Shown piece after piece: positions 34,434 to 43,533 of a stretch of 64,000 bases of DNA. The DNA is from Thermoplasmatales archaeon (GTDB lineage: Archaea > Thermoplasmatota > E2 > UBA202 > JdFR-43): assembly GCA_014361195.1 (NCBI GenBank), contig JACIWA010000006.1, positions 1 through 64,000 on the forward strand, given 5' to 3'. The translations under genes were made by a program, and so were the position numbers. The notes beneath the pieces are model-generated. The model saw only the letters and a list, made by a program, of their open reading frames with translations, ran no database searches and was not told where the DNA came from. How positions within the stretch are numbered: the first letter of the stretch is position 1; every line of letters begins with the position of its first letter.

Positions 34434-35339
34434 TTACACACCTATTCTCGTGCGAAGGGCAAAAAATCCTTCCGCTTCAATCGCTTTTGCAACTTTTTCC
34501 TGCGTTTCGCCAGGCGTGAGTGCAACCATATATCCACCAAGCCCGCTTCCTGTCATTTTTGCGCCTATTGCCCCATTTTTTCTTGCAATTTCTACAAGCA
34601 TATCAAGCTCTTCGCATGAAACTTCTATCTGGCGAAGCAATTCGTGATTTCTATTCATCAGCATTCCTACTTTCCTCCAGTCTTCTTGAATTAATGCCTT
34701 TTTTGCCTCATATGCAATTTTTTTCGCTTCTTCAAATATTTCATCATATTTTTTTCTATAAACCTCTTTTCTTTGCTTTACTCCTTCAACCGCTTTCTTT
34801 GTATCTGTTGTTATTCCAGTATCCCCCATAACAATTTCAACTGGCCTAACTTTTATTTTTTCAATTTCCTTCCCCTTAACAAACCATATTAATCCTCCAA
34901 AAGTTGAGCAGGCATTGTCTATTCCAGAAGGATTTCCATGATAAGCTTTTTCTCCTTCATAAGCAATTTCATTTATTTCATCGTCACTCAGCTTCATTTT
35001 CAATTCATCCGCTATTGCTCTTGCTATCGCAACACAACTTGCTGCACTTGCGCCCACGCCACTTGTTGCTTTTAGGTCGCCGTGCAGCCTTATTTCAAAA
35101 AAGTCTTTGACTCCCATTTTTTCTTTTATTCTCTTTATTGACTCAATTTGCTGATGAAGTTTTTCTTCCTTGTAGCCAGGTGTTGCATCTCTGTCATCAT
35201 GTATTATATCCCTTCCTTCTGTTTTCTTCACCTCCGCAATTGTTTTTTTGTCTATCGCAGAGGCAATTGCGGGCACATCATAAACAACAAAGTGCTCATT
35301 GAAAAGAATAACTTTCCCATATCCATATCCCTTTCCCAT
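34434..35339 (-). CDS. mvk: Mevalonate kinase (GHMP family)
   Basis: Phosphorylates mevalonate for isoprenoid lipid synthesis. The 301 residues from ATG 35339 (a TTG at 35348 is less likely) show GKVILFNEHFVVYDVPAI, the ATP loop LKATSGVGASAASCVAIARA (near residue 105), PSGIDNACSTFGG and the final MTGSGLGGYMVAL. The catalytic Asp is in GIDNA. A TTAAATATTA box about 25 bases upstream fits a leaderless start. Together with egsA it serves archaeal ether lipid synthesis. Confidence 0.94.
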   Translation of the reverse strand: MGKGYGYGKVILFNEHFVVYDVPAIASAIDKKTIAEVKKTEGRDIIHDDRDATPGYKEEKLHQQIESIKRIKEKMGVKDFFEIRLHGDLKATSGVGASAASCVAIARAIADELKMKLSDDEINEIAYEGEKAYHGNPSGIDNACSTFGGLIWFVKGKEIEKIKVRPVEIVMGDTGITTDTKKAVEGVKQRKEVYRKKYDEIFEEAKKIAYEAKKALIQEDWRKVGMLMNRNHELLRQIEVSCEELDMLVEIARKNGAIGAKMTGSGLGGYMVALTPGETQEKVAKAIEAEGFFALRTRIGV

Positions 35340-35376
35340 GATTTTCAATATTTTTTAATATTTAAGATTTTTTGAT

Positions 35377-35547
35377 TCAAGTGAAGATATTCCTAAAAAT
35401 CTGAGCTATTTTCGGGAGCATGTATATAAACAAGAAGATTATAAGCAATACAAGCAATATTTTTATTGCAAATTTCAATATTTTCCAAAGTGCTATTAGA
35501 ATTACAAAGAAGGCAATTATTAGCAGGAGTAGCAGAGTATGGCTCAT
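35377..35547 (-). CDS. Small membrane protein, 56 residues
   Basis: A short open frame from ATG 35547 to TGA 35377-35379, coding an almost wholly hydrophobic protein: helix one LLLLLIIAFFVILIAL, then WKILKFAIK, helix two ILLVLLIIFLFIYML and a basic tail (QIFRNIFT). A TATA box (TTAAAATATAAATA, about 35568-35581) lies 25 bases before the ATG, exactly as for leaderless genes in this genome. I do not know the family. It sits between mevalonate kinase and another tiny membrane protein. Confidence 0.65.
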   Translation of the reverse strand: MSHTLLLLLIIAFFVILIALWKILKFAIKILLVLLIIFLFIYMLPKIAQIFRNIFT

Positions 35548-35577
35548 AAAGAAAAAGCAATCAAGAATATTTATATT

Positions 35578-35739
35578 TTAAGATTTATATGAAATAAAGA
35601 GTAGGAGAACAAATAAAAACCAGGTTAAGGAGAGAGTATATAACCATACGTTTTTTATCTCCAAAATTATGCCCGAGATAATCAATACTATCGGCAAAAC
35701 AAAACCTAGCAATAAATAAATTATACTTTTTGTATTCAT
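35578..35739 (-). CDS. Small membrane protein, 53 residues
   Basis: ATG 35739 to TAA 35578-35580 encodes a two-helix hydrophobic protein: IIYLLLGFVLPIVLIISGIIL, a short EIKNVW loop, then LYTLSLTWFLFVLLLFIS. It lies 42 bases after the Trm9-like gene on the same strand and 30 bases before the next tiny gene, so the two small proteins could act together. No family recognised; the frame is open, strongly hydrophobic in two blocks and correctly placed, but it is short. Confidence 0.55.
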   Translation of the reverse strand: MNTKSIIYLLLGFVLPIVLIISGIILEIKNVWLYTLSLTWFLFVLLLFISYKS

Positions 35740-35781
35740 TGAGGGGTATATACATTTTTAGAATAAAAATTTTTATCCTTT

Positions 35782-36420
35782 TTACTTCCTCAATATAACA
35801 AAATAATTATCTTTAAGCCATTTACTCGCTTTCTTTACACTCCATGCCTTCTCTATTTTAAATCCGCTTCTCTTCACTTCTCTTTTTAGCTCTCCCATGC
35901 TATAAAGATGATAAAATCTCGTAATTTCTTTACCATTTTTTTTCCAAGGAATAAAAATGTCTCCATGCTCTTTCCATGGCTTAAAAAATTTTTTTATAAA
36001 ATGAAAAATAAATTTATCCTGCCATTTTGCCCAAACAGAAATCAATACCCTTCCATCTTTTTTCAAAACCCTTCTTAACTCCATTAAAGCTTTTTTCCTT
36101 CTCTCCCTTCCATCTATATTATGAAGGGTTGCAATAAACAATGCATTATCAAAGATCTCATCTGGAAATGGCAATTGGCAAGCATCACAGCATACAAGAA
36201 ATGCGTTTCTCGCTTTTTCCTTCGCTATTTCAAGCATCTGAAAGGATATATCTGCACCAACCGCAAGGCATTTACTTTGCATCGCCAGCAGGTGGCGCCC
36301 CCCGTCGCAACCTAAATCCAAGCATGTGCCTTGAATAGTGTTTATGAAGTCGATGCATTCTTTCCATGGGATTTTGCGCTTCGCATCGAAATCTTTTGCT
36401 ATCTCATCCCAAACATTCAT
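35782..36420 (-). CDS. Trm9/ALKBH8-like SAM-dependent methyltransferase
   Basis: 212-residue class I methyltransferase. N-terminal WDEIAKDFDAKRKIPW, the SAM motif LDLGCDGGRHL (near residue 35), ADISFQMLEIA, CDACQLPFPDEIFDNALFIATLHNI, RRVLKKDGRVLISVWA and RFYHLYSMGELKREV match the Trm9 group, which methylates wobble uridine derivatives in tRNA and needs Trm112 as partner in eukaryotes. Substrate in archaea is inferred. It overlaps the upstream ABC permease gene (ATGA), which may only reflect co-transcription. Confidence 0.8.
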   Translation of the reverse strand: MNVWDEIAKDFDAKRKIPWKECIDFINTIQGTCLDLGCDGGRHLLAMQSKCLAVGADISFQMLEIAKEKARNAFLVCCDACQLPFPDEIFDNALFIATLHNIDGRERRKKALMELRRVLKKDGRVLISVWAKWQDKFIFHFIKKFFKPWKEHGDIFIPWKKNGKEITRFYHLYSMGELKREVKRSGFKIEKAWSVKKASKWLKDNYFVILRK

Positions 36421-37652
36421 TTTCTGATAATTCCAGTTATTAACTTATCTGTGTTGAAAATTTTTATTGCAATTGTCATGAAAATTGCTGAAAATATCGC
36501 AATGTAGATTAGCCCCCCTATAACCATAAAATAATTTTTGAAAAGAAGAAAGCGAGGAGCCATCATTGGATGGGAGAATGGTATGAGGAATAAAAGTGTT
36601 TTTAGCAGAGATGGCATTGTTTCAAAGTCCTTGAACATTGTTAAAAACATTGGGATTAAGGCAAGCATTGATAATGGAAGTGTGAGTGTTTGAGCACTTT
36701 TATAATTTTTTGCAAAAACACCGAGCACAATACAAATTGCAAGAGCGGATGTCAATGCAAGAAAAACAGATAAGGCAATGAGAATATAATCGTAGCCACC
36801 CAGAGATAAACCATAGTTAGCAAGATTTATTTGTGAAGATCTCTGAAATGAATTGATGTAATAGCTAAAACCAATCATATAAATTGTTGCCATTATCAAT
36901 CCAACTATTGCGCTACCTGTTATCTTTCCTAAAACTATTTCACTTCTTCTAATTGGCAAGGTTAAAAGAGTTTCAAGCGTCTTATTTTCCTTTTCTAATC
37001 CCATTGAGGATATAACCATGCCTCCACCCATCATAACAATAATCATCATTATTATTGGAATTGTTATTGATTGGGAATAAAGCAAATTTGAAAGCATTTG
37101 AGGAGAAATTCCTTCCATCTCTTTTTCTTTAATTATTGTAATATCATTCTTTGTTAAAGGTGATAAAATCGTTGAATTCAACCCACTTTCCTCAATGATT
37201 TCAGATGATATCCTACTCCTTATATTTATGAATATGTTATCCAAAAAAGCGGAGGATACAATATCACTAACTCCTATTCCTTTAACAAGCCAATACACTT
37301 TTATTTCCGCCTGTTGAAAAGTGTTTATTTTCTCGCTAAAGTTATTTGGAATAAAAATCAGGCATATTATTTCATCTTTAAGTTCGTCTAGCAATTTATT
37401 AACATCTCCTTCATTTTTTCCCTCACCTTTAACATTTGCAAATTTTTTTATCTCCTCAATGGCAATTTTTGAAAAGAGACCATTATCGCAATTTACTATA
37501 GCGACATCTTGCTTTTTCTCCGCTTCAGTTGCTATATTCCCAAAAGCATTTCCAAGCACCGCAAAAAGAAGAACAGTTGCAACCATAGGCAAAATTGTTG
37601 AAGGAGTTAGCAACTCTTTAATTTCTTTCTTAACTAAAGATGAGAAGCTCAT
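36417..37652 (-). CDS. ABC-2 type export permease (NatB-like)
   Basis: 411-residue membrane subunit with one N-terminal helix (STILPMVATVLLFAVLGNAF), a ~150-residue extracytoplasmic domain (about 40-190) and five to six C-terminal helices from IIMMIIVMMGGGMVISSMGLEKENKTLETLLTLPIRRSEIVLGK on. This is the NatB/ABC-2 layout used for sodium or drug export. It overlaps the ATPase gene by four bases and forms a complete exporter with it. Confidence 0.87.
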   Translation of the reverse strand: MSFSSLVKKEIKELLTPSTILPMVATVLLFAVLGNAFGNIATEAEKKQDVAIVNCDNGLFSKIAIEEIKKFANVKGEGKNEGDVNKLLDELKDEIICLIFIPNNFSEKINTFQQAEIKVYWLVKGIGVSDIVSSAFLDNIFINIRSRISSEIIEESGLNSTILSPLTKNDITIIKEKEMEGISPQMLSNLLYSQSITIPIIMMIIVMMGGGMVISSMGLEKENKTLETLLTLPIRRSEIVLGKITGSAIVGLIMATIYMIGFSYYINSFQRSSQINLANYGLSLGGYDYILIALSVFLALTSALAICIVLGVFAKNYKSAQTLTLPLSMLALIPMFLTMFKDFETMPSLLKTLLFLIPFSHPMMAPRFLLFKNYFMVIGGLIYIAIFSAIFMTIAIKIFNTDKLITGIIRK

Positions 37653-38356
37653 CCAACCACCTTAACAAAAACTTCTTCAATATTTCTTGCATTATATTTC
37701 TCTTTTAGCTGAGAAGGCTTACCTTCTTCAACTACTCTGCCATTATTAATAAGAGCTATTTTATCACATAAAAATTCTACTTCAAGCATGTTATGGGAAG
37801 AAAGCAAAAAGGTTATTCCCTCTTTTAAACTTGCCTTTATTATATTCCTTATTTCTTGGGCATTTATTACATCCAGCCCCGCGGTTGACTCATCAAGAAT
37901 TGCCAGCTTTGGTTTATTCATCAAAGCCCTTGCAACAAGCAATCTTCGCACCATCCCTTTGCTATATGTCTCTATCTTATCATCTATCCTGCTTCCTAAA
38001 TTCGCCATCTCAATTCCTCTCTCAACCACATCCTCTCCATCAAAAAATGAAGAAATAAATTTCAGATATTCCCTCCCTGTTAAATTTTTGTATGCGCCCG
38101 CCTCCTCAGGGAGGTAGCTTATCAATTTTCTTATTTCTTTTGCCTCCTTGTTTATATCATATCCAAATACATTCACGTTTCCATCCGTGATTTTAAGCAA
38201 CGTTGATATTATCCTCAATATTGTTGTTTTTCCCGCCCCGTTTGGGCCAATTAAACCAAATATCTCTCCTTGCTCGACATTAAATGTTACACCCTTAACC
38301 GCCTCTATTTTTCCATATCTTTTAACAAGATTTTTTACCTCAACCGCATGCATCAT
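37649..38356 (-). CDS. ABC transporter ATP-binding subunit (NatA-like)
   Basis: 235-residue ATPase: Walker A GPNGAGKTT (near residue 39), Q-loop ISYLPEEAGAYKNLTGREYL, signature YSKGMVRRL (a variant of LSGGQ), Walker B LAILDESTAGLD and the switch His in LLSSHNM. Typical NatA/CcmA-like partner of ABC-2 permeases. Two adjacent ATG codons could start it; the first is used. The substrate is unknown. Confidence 0.93.
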   Translation of the reverse strand: MMHAVEVKNLVKRYGKIEAVKGVTFNVEQGEIFGLIGPNGAGKTTILRIISTLLKITDGNVNVFGYDINKEAKEIRKLISYLPEEAGAYKNLTGREYLKFISSFFDGEDVVERGIEMANLGSRIDDKIETYSKGMVRRLLVARALMNKPKLAILDESTAGLDVINAQEIRNIIKASLKEGITFLLSSHNMLEVEFLCDKIALINNGRVVEEGKPSQLKEKYNARNIEEVFVKVVG

Positions 38357-38426
38357 GCTTAAAACTTTTCAATTTAAATATTTTTGTATTTGGTAAAAAA
38401 GATATATTTGGAAGGATATTAACGTA

Positions 38427-38969
38427 ATGAGAGCGTTTATTGCAATAGATGTTAGGCCAAATGATGAAATTAAAAAAATTTTTGAAATGTTAAAAGAGAG
38501 CAAAGCAAAACTTAAACTTGTTGAATTAGATAACATACATCTTACAATAAAATTCCTTGGAGAAATAGATGAATCGCTAAAAGAAAATGTAAAGAAAGTG
38601 ATGGAAGAAGCAACTAAAGGTTTAAAACCTTTTAAAGGAAGAATAGAGGGTTTGGGATGTTTTCCAAATCTTAGAAACATAAGGGTTATATGGATGGGAT
38701 TCCATGATAATGGAGAAACTCTAAAAATAGCGAATTATATCGATGAAAAACTCGTTGAATATGGAATAAGAAGAGAGGAATCTTATAAACCCCATATAAC
38801 CATAGCAAGAATGAAAAGCGCGGAGAATAAAGAAAAAGTTTTAAAGGTCATTGAGGAAAATAAGAATAAATATTTCGGGGAAATAGATTGCAATTCCATA
38901 AAGCTCAAGCAGAGCATATTAAGACCGGAAGGGCCGATATATAAAGATTTGGAAGAGATATTATTATGA
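38427..38969 (+). CDS. thpR: RNA 2',3'-cyclic phosphodiesterase
   Basis: 180-residue 2H-phosphoesterase of the ThpR/LigT family. The two catalytic HxTx motifs are HLTIKF (near residue 42) and HITIAR (near 127), and the start RAFIAIDV and KLVELDNIHLTIKFLGEI are typical. It opens 2',3'-cyclic phosphates on RNA. It overlaps cca by four bases; the pairing suggests tRNA 3'-end maturation or repair. Confidence 0.95.
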   Translation: MRAFIAIDVRPNDEIKKIFEMLKESKAKLKLVELDNIHLTIKFLGEIDESLKENVKKVMEEATKGLKPFKGRIEGLGCFPNLRNIRVIWMGFHDNGETLKIANYIDEKLVEYGIRREESYKPHITIARMKSAENKEKVLKVIEENKNKYFGEIDCNSIKLKQSILRPEGPIYKDLEEILL

Positions 38970-40228
38970 AAATATTGGAAGAGGTGCTGAAGAGAATTTC
39001 ACCAAGCGAAGAGGAGAAAAAAGAAATCGAGGAAATATTAAAGGAAATAAAAAATTCAATAGATAAAATAAAGCCACCGCACACGGAAGCAATGCTAGTT
39101 GGCTCTGTTGCAAAAGATACATATCTCAAAAATTCTCTTGATATAGATTTTTTTATTCTTTTTCCAACAGATTACAGTAAGGAGGAAATGCAAAAAATAG
39201 CTATTTCTATCGGTAAAAAAATTCTTAAGGAATGGAAAATTCAGTATGCGGAACATCCGTATATAAGAGGATTCTATAAAGGATATTTAGTTGATATAGT
39301 GCCATGCTATAAGATAAAAAGCCCTGATAAGAAGATGAGTGCGGTTGATAGAACTCCTTTTCATACAGAGTATATAAAAAAGAATTTAAAGGAAGAAATG
39401 AAAAATGAGGTTAGATTGCTAAAGCAATTTCTGAAGGGAATAGGTTGTTATGGCGCGGAGGCGAAAATAGAGGGCTTTTCTGGTTATCTCGTAGAATTGC
39501 TAATCCTTAAATATGGCAGTTTCTTAGAAGTTTTAAAAAATGCCAAAGAAATTAAACCATATTTTATTGATCCAGTTGATGATTCAAGAAATGTGGCTGC
39601 CGCTCTTTCAAAAGAAAAATTGGATCTTTTTGTTGAAGCATCTGAAGAATTTTTAAAAGAACCAAAAATTGAATTTTTCTTTCCTAGACAAGTAAAGTTA
39701 ATGGATAGAAAAGAGATAGAGGAAAAAATAAAAAATTTTGTTGGAATATGTTTTAAAAAGCCCGAGATTGTTGATGACATTCTGTATCCTCAGCTTAAAA
39801 AAGCGGCAAAGAGTATGGAGAATTTAATGAAGAAATACGATTTTGAAGTTATTGACAAGGTTTGGTTTACCAATGAAGAGGTTTTTATTGCATTAAAATT
39901 GAAAGAAATTTTTATAGAAGAGGTAAAATTGCATGTTGGTCCTCCACTAAAAGAGAAAGAGCATGTAAAAACATTTATTGAAAAATGGAAAAATAGCGAG
40001 CTTTTAGTTGGAGAACCCTTCGAGAAAAGGGGAAGAATTCATGTAAAGATAAAGAGAGAGTATAAGAATGCAATCTCCCTTCTTAAAGATTTTTTATATG
40101 AGATAAATCTCGGGAAAAATATAAATGAGATAAAAGAGGAAATCAAAATATGCGATTACAAAGATTTATCAAAATTTGTAAATTTCTGGAGCGAGTATCT
40201 CTGTGAAAAAAAACCATGGCAAAGGTAA
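38966..40228 (+). CDS. cca: CCA-adding tRNA nucleotidyltransferase, archaeal class I
   Basis: 420 residues. Catalytic head LVGSVAKDTYLKNSLDIDFFILFP (GS and DxD, near residue 50) with the third acidic residue in YLVDIVPCYKI, then EVRLLKQFLKGIGCYGAEAKIEGFSGYLVELLI and a C-terminal tail domain (VWFTNEEVFIALKL, HVGPPLKEKEHVKTF). It adds CCA to tRNA 3' ends; consistent with this, the tRNA genes in the window do not encode CCA. It ends one base before the convergent coiled-coil gene. Confidence 0.95.
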   Translation: MKILEEVLKRISPSEEEKKEIEEILKEIKNSIDKIKPPHTEAMLVGSVAKDTYLKNSLDIDFFILFPTDYSKEEMQKIAISIGKKILKEWKIQYAEHPYIRGFYKGYLVDIVPCYKIKSPDKKMSAVDRTPFHTEYIKKNLKEEMKNEVRLLKQFLKGIGCYGAEAKIEGFSGYLVELLILKYGSFLEVLKNAKEIKPYFIDPVDDSRNVAAALSKEKLDLFVEASEEFLKEPKIEFFFPRQVKLMDRKEIEEKIKNFVGICFKKPEIVDDILYPQLKKAAKSMENLMKKYDFEVIDKVWFTNEEVFIALKLKEIFIEEVKLHVGPPLKEKEHVKTFIEKWKNSELLVGEPFEKRGRIHVKIKREYKNAISLLKDFLYEINLGKNINEIKEEIKICDYKDLSKFVNFWSEYLCEKKPWQR

Positions 40229-41098
40229 TTATATTAGTCCCACTCTTTGCAAAAGTAGTAAATCTTCTGTCGATAACTTCTCTCCTTTCTTAAATTTATC
40301 ATACAGTTCTTCCGCCTTCTTAATTAATACATCTTTTTCCTTCTCTATTTTCTTTCCTTTCTCCTTTTCCTCTTTACCTTCTATCATCTTTTCTATCCCT
40401 TTTATGGAGTTGAGATAATTGAGAAATTCATTGTGCGCCTTATCCGCATTTATCTTTGTTATTATATATTCCTCCTCAATTTTTTTTATTTCATTCAATA
40501 TTTCTCTTGCCTCACTCAAGCATTGGAGCATTTTTTCGTGCTCCGCCTGAGCTCTCCCTGCCAGCTCTCTTACTCTTTCATGCTCCTTATCGCTTTCCTC
40601 TTTTAGCTCCTTTTCCATTTCTAAATATTTTTTAAATTCCTGATTATTTCTTAGAGCGTTCTCTCTTTCCATTATTTCCTTATTTATAGACGCCAGCTTT
40701 TCGATGAGCTCTTCCTCCTCTTTCCTTTTCAGAGCCCTTGTCATTTGTTTGAACTCCAGAGCATCTCTTTTTTTATACAATACATCTAACGAAACTCCGT
40801 CAGAGAAAAATTTTTTTTGTAGCTCTCCTAATTTATCCCTTATTTCTCCATATTGCTTGTTCAATTCTTCTCTTCTTTTTTTAGCCATTGCAACTTCCTT
40901 ATTTATCTCATCTCTCATCTTTTTATGGAGCGATGCTTCTTTCTTTTTTCTTTTTAACTCATCTTTTAATTCATTATTTTTCTTTCTTAACTCGCTTAGT
41001 TTCTTATTTAAAATATCCCTCAAGTTTTTTGCTTCCTCCATCTTTTTTTTCAATTCCTTTTTTCTATCTTCTAATTCAGCGATTTTTAATTCTTCCAC
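40229..41098 (-). CDS. Conserved archaeal coiled-coil protein
   Basis: 289 residues, almost all predicted coiled coil rich in Lys and Glu (residues ~1-230), ending in a short globular tail with the motif KKGEKLSTEDLLLLQRVGLI. Proteins with this long coiled coil and tail occur across euryarchaea, sometimes annotated as phosphoserine phosphatase-like, without proven function. The tail motif is the most diagnostic part. It is convergent with cca, with no spacer. Confidence 0.8.
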   Translation of the reverse strand: MEELKIAELEDRKKELKKKMEEAKNLRDILNKKLSELRKKNNELKDELKRKKKEASLHKKMRDEINKEVAMAKKRREELNKQYGEIRDKLGELQKKFFSDGVSLDVLYKKRDALEFKQMTRALKRKEEEELIEKLASINKEIMERENALRNNQEFKKYLEMEKELKEESDKEHERVRELAGRAQAEHEKMLQCLSEAREILNEIKKIEEEYIITKINADKAHNEFLNYLNSIKGIEKMIEGKEEKEKGKKIEKEKDVLIKKAEELYDKFKKGEKLSTEDLLLLQRVGLI

Positions 41099-41137
41099 TC
41101 TAACCTAAACAGGTTTTTTATTAAAAATTTTTTTATT

Positions 41138-41866
41138 TTATTCGTATATCTTTCCTTCCATAACAATATGTTTTACAACATTTTCAACTCTTATGATTGC
41201 TTCTTTTGTTATTTCAAGTTTTCTTCTCAAAGATTCTTCAGCACATGGAATAGAGAGATCAAGATAACCTTTTGCAATACAAAGCGGATTAAAGAAATAA
41301 TGAGAAATTTCCTCTAAAAATCTCTTTTCTTTCTCCAGGGTTTTCCTCATTTTTTCGTTTGATTCTCTTAATTTCATTTCCATTTCTTTCTTCTTTGTTA
41401 TATCTATTGCATTCAGGAGATGTGCATTTCCTCTATACTCTATCTCGCAACCGCACATTTCAAACCATCTTATCCTATTATTTTTATCAAAAAATCTTAT
41501 AACACTTACTCCATCCTCTATAATTTTCCAGAATTTTTTTATATCATCTTCGTGAATTAACTCGAAGAAATTTTTTTCTATTTTTTTCCTTTCATATCCT
41601 ATAATTTCCGAAAATCTCTTGTTGATATAAACAGGTTTCTTATTTTTCAGTATTATAATTCCTATTAACGAATTTTCACATATTGTTCTAAAAGTTTTTT
41701 CAGAATTTTTTAGAGCATTCTCCGCAATTATCTTTTCTGTTACATCTTCAACAAGTAATATTTTGCCATTTTTCTCATTGATCTTTTTTACTGAATAATA
41801 TCTTTTACCTAATTTACATATTTTGTCTTCATTTTTTACAAATTTTGGAATTTCTTTTTCATCCAT
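41138..41866 (-). CDS. PAS-domain protein ending in the HYFFNP kinase-like module
   Basis: From ATG 41866 a 242-residue protein: part of a PAS domain (about 1-50, ending LLVEDVTEK), a full PAS domain (about 55-165; NSLIGIIILKNKKPVYINKRFSEI ... NAIDITKKK), a linker and the C-terminal segment ISHYFFNPLCIAKGYLDLS. No kinase ATPase domain follows. The same reading frame stays open upstream to a TAA at 41981-41983 and encodes what looks like the missing first half of the PAS domain (EDLPAGIIYVGGDGSIIYKN), but contains no ATG, GTG or TTG. So the true start may be a rare codon (ATT/ATC near 41965) or the gene may have lost its start. A TATA-like box (GATTAAATATAG, near 42000) precedes it. Confidence 0.75.
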   Translation of the reverse strand: MDEKEIPKFVKNEDKICKLGKRYYSVKKINEKNGKILLVEDVTEKIIAENALKNSEKTFRTICENSLIGIIILKNKKPVYINKRFSEIIGYERKKIEKNFFELIHEDDIKKFWKIIEDGVSVIRFFDKNNRIRWFEMCGCEIEYRGNAHLLNAIDITKKKEMEMKLRESNEKMRKTLEKEKRFLEEISHYFFNPLCIAKGYLDLSIPCAEESLRRKLEITKEAIIRVENVVKHIVMEGKIYE

Positions 41867-42087
41867 TGCTGAGAAAAATTTATTTTTATATATAATACTC
41901 CCATCTCCGCCGACATAAATTATGCCTGCTGGAAGGTCCTCAATTATTTCGTCTATTTCTTTAATGATCCCAGTCCCCGTTTAGAAAAAAAATTCTATAT
42001 TTAATCTTTTCTAAATTTCGAGGAATAAAATTTGCAAAAATGAAAAAGCGTGGTTAAATTCTTATATAATTAAATATTTCATTTAAC

Positions 42088-43533
42088 ATGAATAAAAAAG
42101 TGTTTGCGGTATGCGCGCTTCTTTTATTGCCATCAATAGCTGGAAAAGAAAAAACAGAGGATAGTGTTATTGTTACTGTTGATAAAAAATTTTTTTCTCC
42201 ATCGGTTACTGAAAATATTAATGAAAATGCAATTGTCGTATTTATAAAAAGAGTTAGAAGCTTGAATATGGAAAAAAACAAGATATACTTCAAAATATAT
42301 ATAGATGGAGAAAACTCGGTTTTTTGGGAGGAATATTATGAAGGCATGGATATATATTTTGAATGGCCAATGGCATGGAAATTTGTGAATAAAACAGGTA
42401 AGATTAGTATACAAATACAGCTGTGGAAAAAGGGAATTGTGGATAAGCCATGTGATATATCAAGGAAGGAAGGAGATTATCTGTATGGAAAATCTTTAGA
42501 GTTGTTATTTGATATTGAAAGTGGTGAGTGGAAAGGAGATGATTTCCTGAATGATACAAATGGATATGGTCATTCATCTGGTTATGAAGATAGAAATTAT
42601 GGAGAAGATGATTATGAGATATGGTTTGATATATTTTTATATGACGAAACAGACGATAGAATGACAAAGTATGAGAAAAGAAAATATGGTCTAGATGAGA
42701 ACAAAAGCTATGGAAATATTGATTTGGATGGAGATGGCATACCCTGCGATTGGGAAGATAAATACAGATATAACCCTTTAGTTTGGGATGATCACAAAAA
42801 TCTTGATGTGGATAAAGATGGACTCACAAATTATGAAGAATATTTAACAAGCCAGTGGCTTTCTGATCCTTTTGCAAAAGATATTTTTGTAGAAGTTGAC
42901 GGAATGAAAGCGAAATACCCATGGCAAAGAGACTACGTATTACCAAAGGAAAGCATGCAGATGATATGCAATGCCTTTGCAAAGCATAACATAACTATAC
43001 ATTTTGACGATGGCATAATGGGTGGTGGAGGAGATTTAATTCCATTTGATGAAAAAATGTACGGCGATGAACTGCAATCTGCTCGCCTAAAATACTTTTT
43101 AAATGGCAATCCAAACAATTGGCGAAGAGGTGTGTTTCATTACAGCATAATAATCTGTCAGATGGGGTGGCAGGGGCGCCCGGCGGGCGGGAGGATGTTT
43201 TATATCGATAGCCACTGTGTTGGGGGGCAATATGTTAGAAATTGGATGTGGAGTATAAGGTTGCAGGGAAGCGATTATATAACCGCTATGGCAAGTGTTT
43301 ATATGCATGAGCTTGGGCATACCCTCGGGCTTGCATATTTTGAGGGATGTGATAATGAAAATACTCGCTTCCCATGGAAGAAAGAATACTGGGAATATGG
43401 AAATTATAAAAGCTGCATGAATTATAGATATGTGTTTAAGCTTGTTGATTATTCCGATGGAACCCATGGAAAAAATGATTATGATGACTGGGGAAATTTG
43501 GATTTGGAGAGATTTAACGGGGAATGGTGGTAA
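42088..43533 (+). CDS. Secreted metzincin-type metalloprotease with calcium-binding repeat
   Basis: 481 residues with a signal peptide (KVFAVCALLLLPSIAG). Residues ~20-200 are beta-rich with no clear family. At about 205-255 are acidic repeats (DLDGDGIPCDWED and DVDKDGLTNYEEY) of the thrombospondin type-3/EF-like calcium-binding kind. The catalytic zinc motif HELGHTLGL is near residue 410, followed by a possible Met-turn region SCMNY, so it is likely an active extracellular protease. Around 43165-43250 the codons are GC-richer than elsewhere in the gene. It is translationally coupled (TAATG) to the following lipoprotein. Confidence 0.85.
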   Translation: MNKKVFAVCALLLLPSIAGKEKTEDSVIVTVDKKFFSPSVTENINENAIVVFIKRVRSLNMEKNKIYFKIYIDGENSVFWEEYYEGMDIYFEWPMAWKFVNKTGKISIQIQLWKKGIVDKPCDISRKEGDYLYGKSLELLFDIESGEWKGDDFLNDTNGYGHSSGYEDRNYGEDDYEIWFDIFLYDETDDRMTKYEKRKYGLDENKSYGNIDLDGDGIPCDWEDKYRYNPLVWDDHKNLDVDKDGLTNYEEYLTSQWLSDPFAKDIFVEVDGMKAKYPWQRDYVLPKESMQMICNAFAKHNITIHFDDGIMGGGGDLIPFDEKMYGDELQSARLKYFLNGNPNNWRRGVFHYSIIICQMGWQGRPAGGRMFYIDSHCVGGQYVRNWMWSIRLQGSDYITAMASVYMHELGHTLGLAYFEGCDNENTRFPWKKEYWEYGNYKSCMNYRYVFKLVDYSDGTHGKNDYDDWGNLDLERFNGEWW

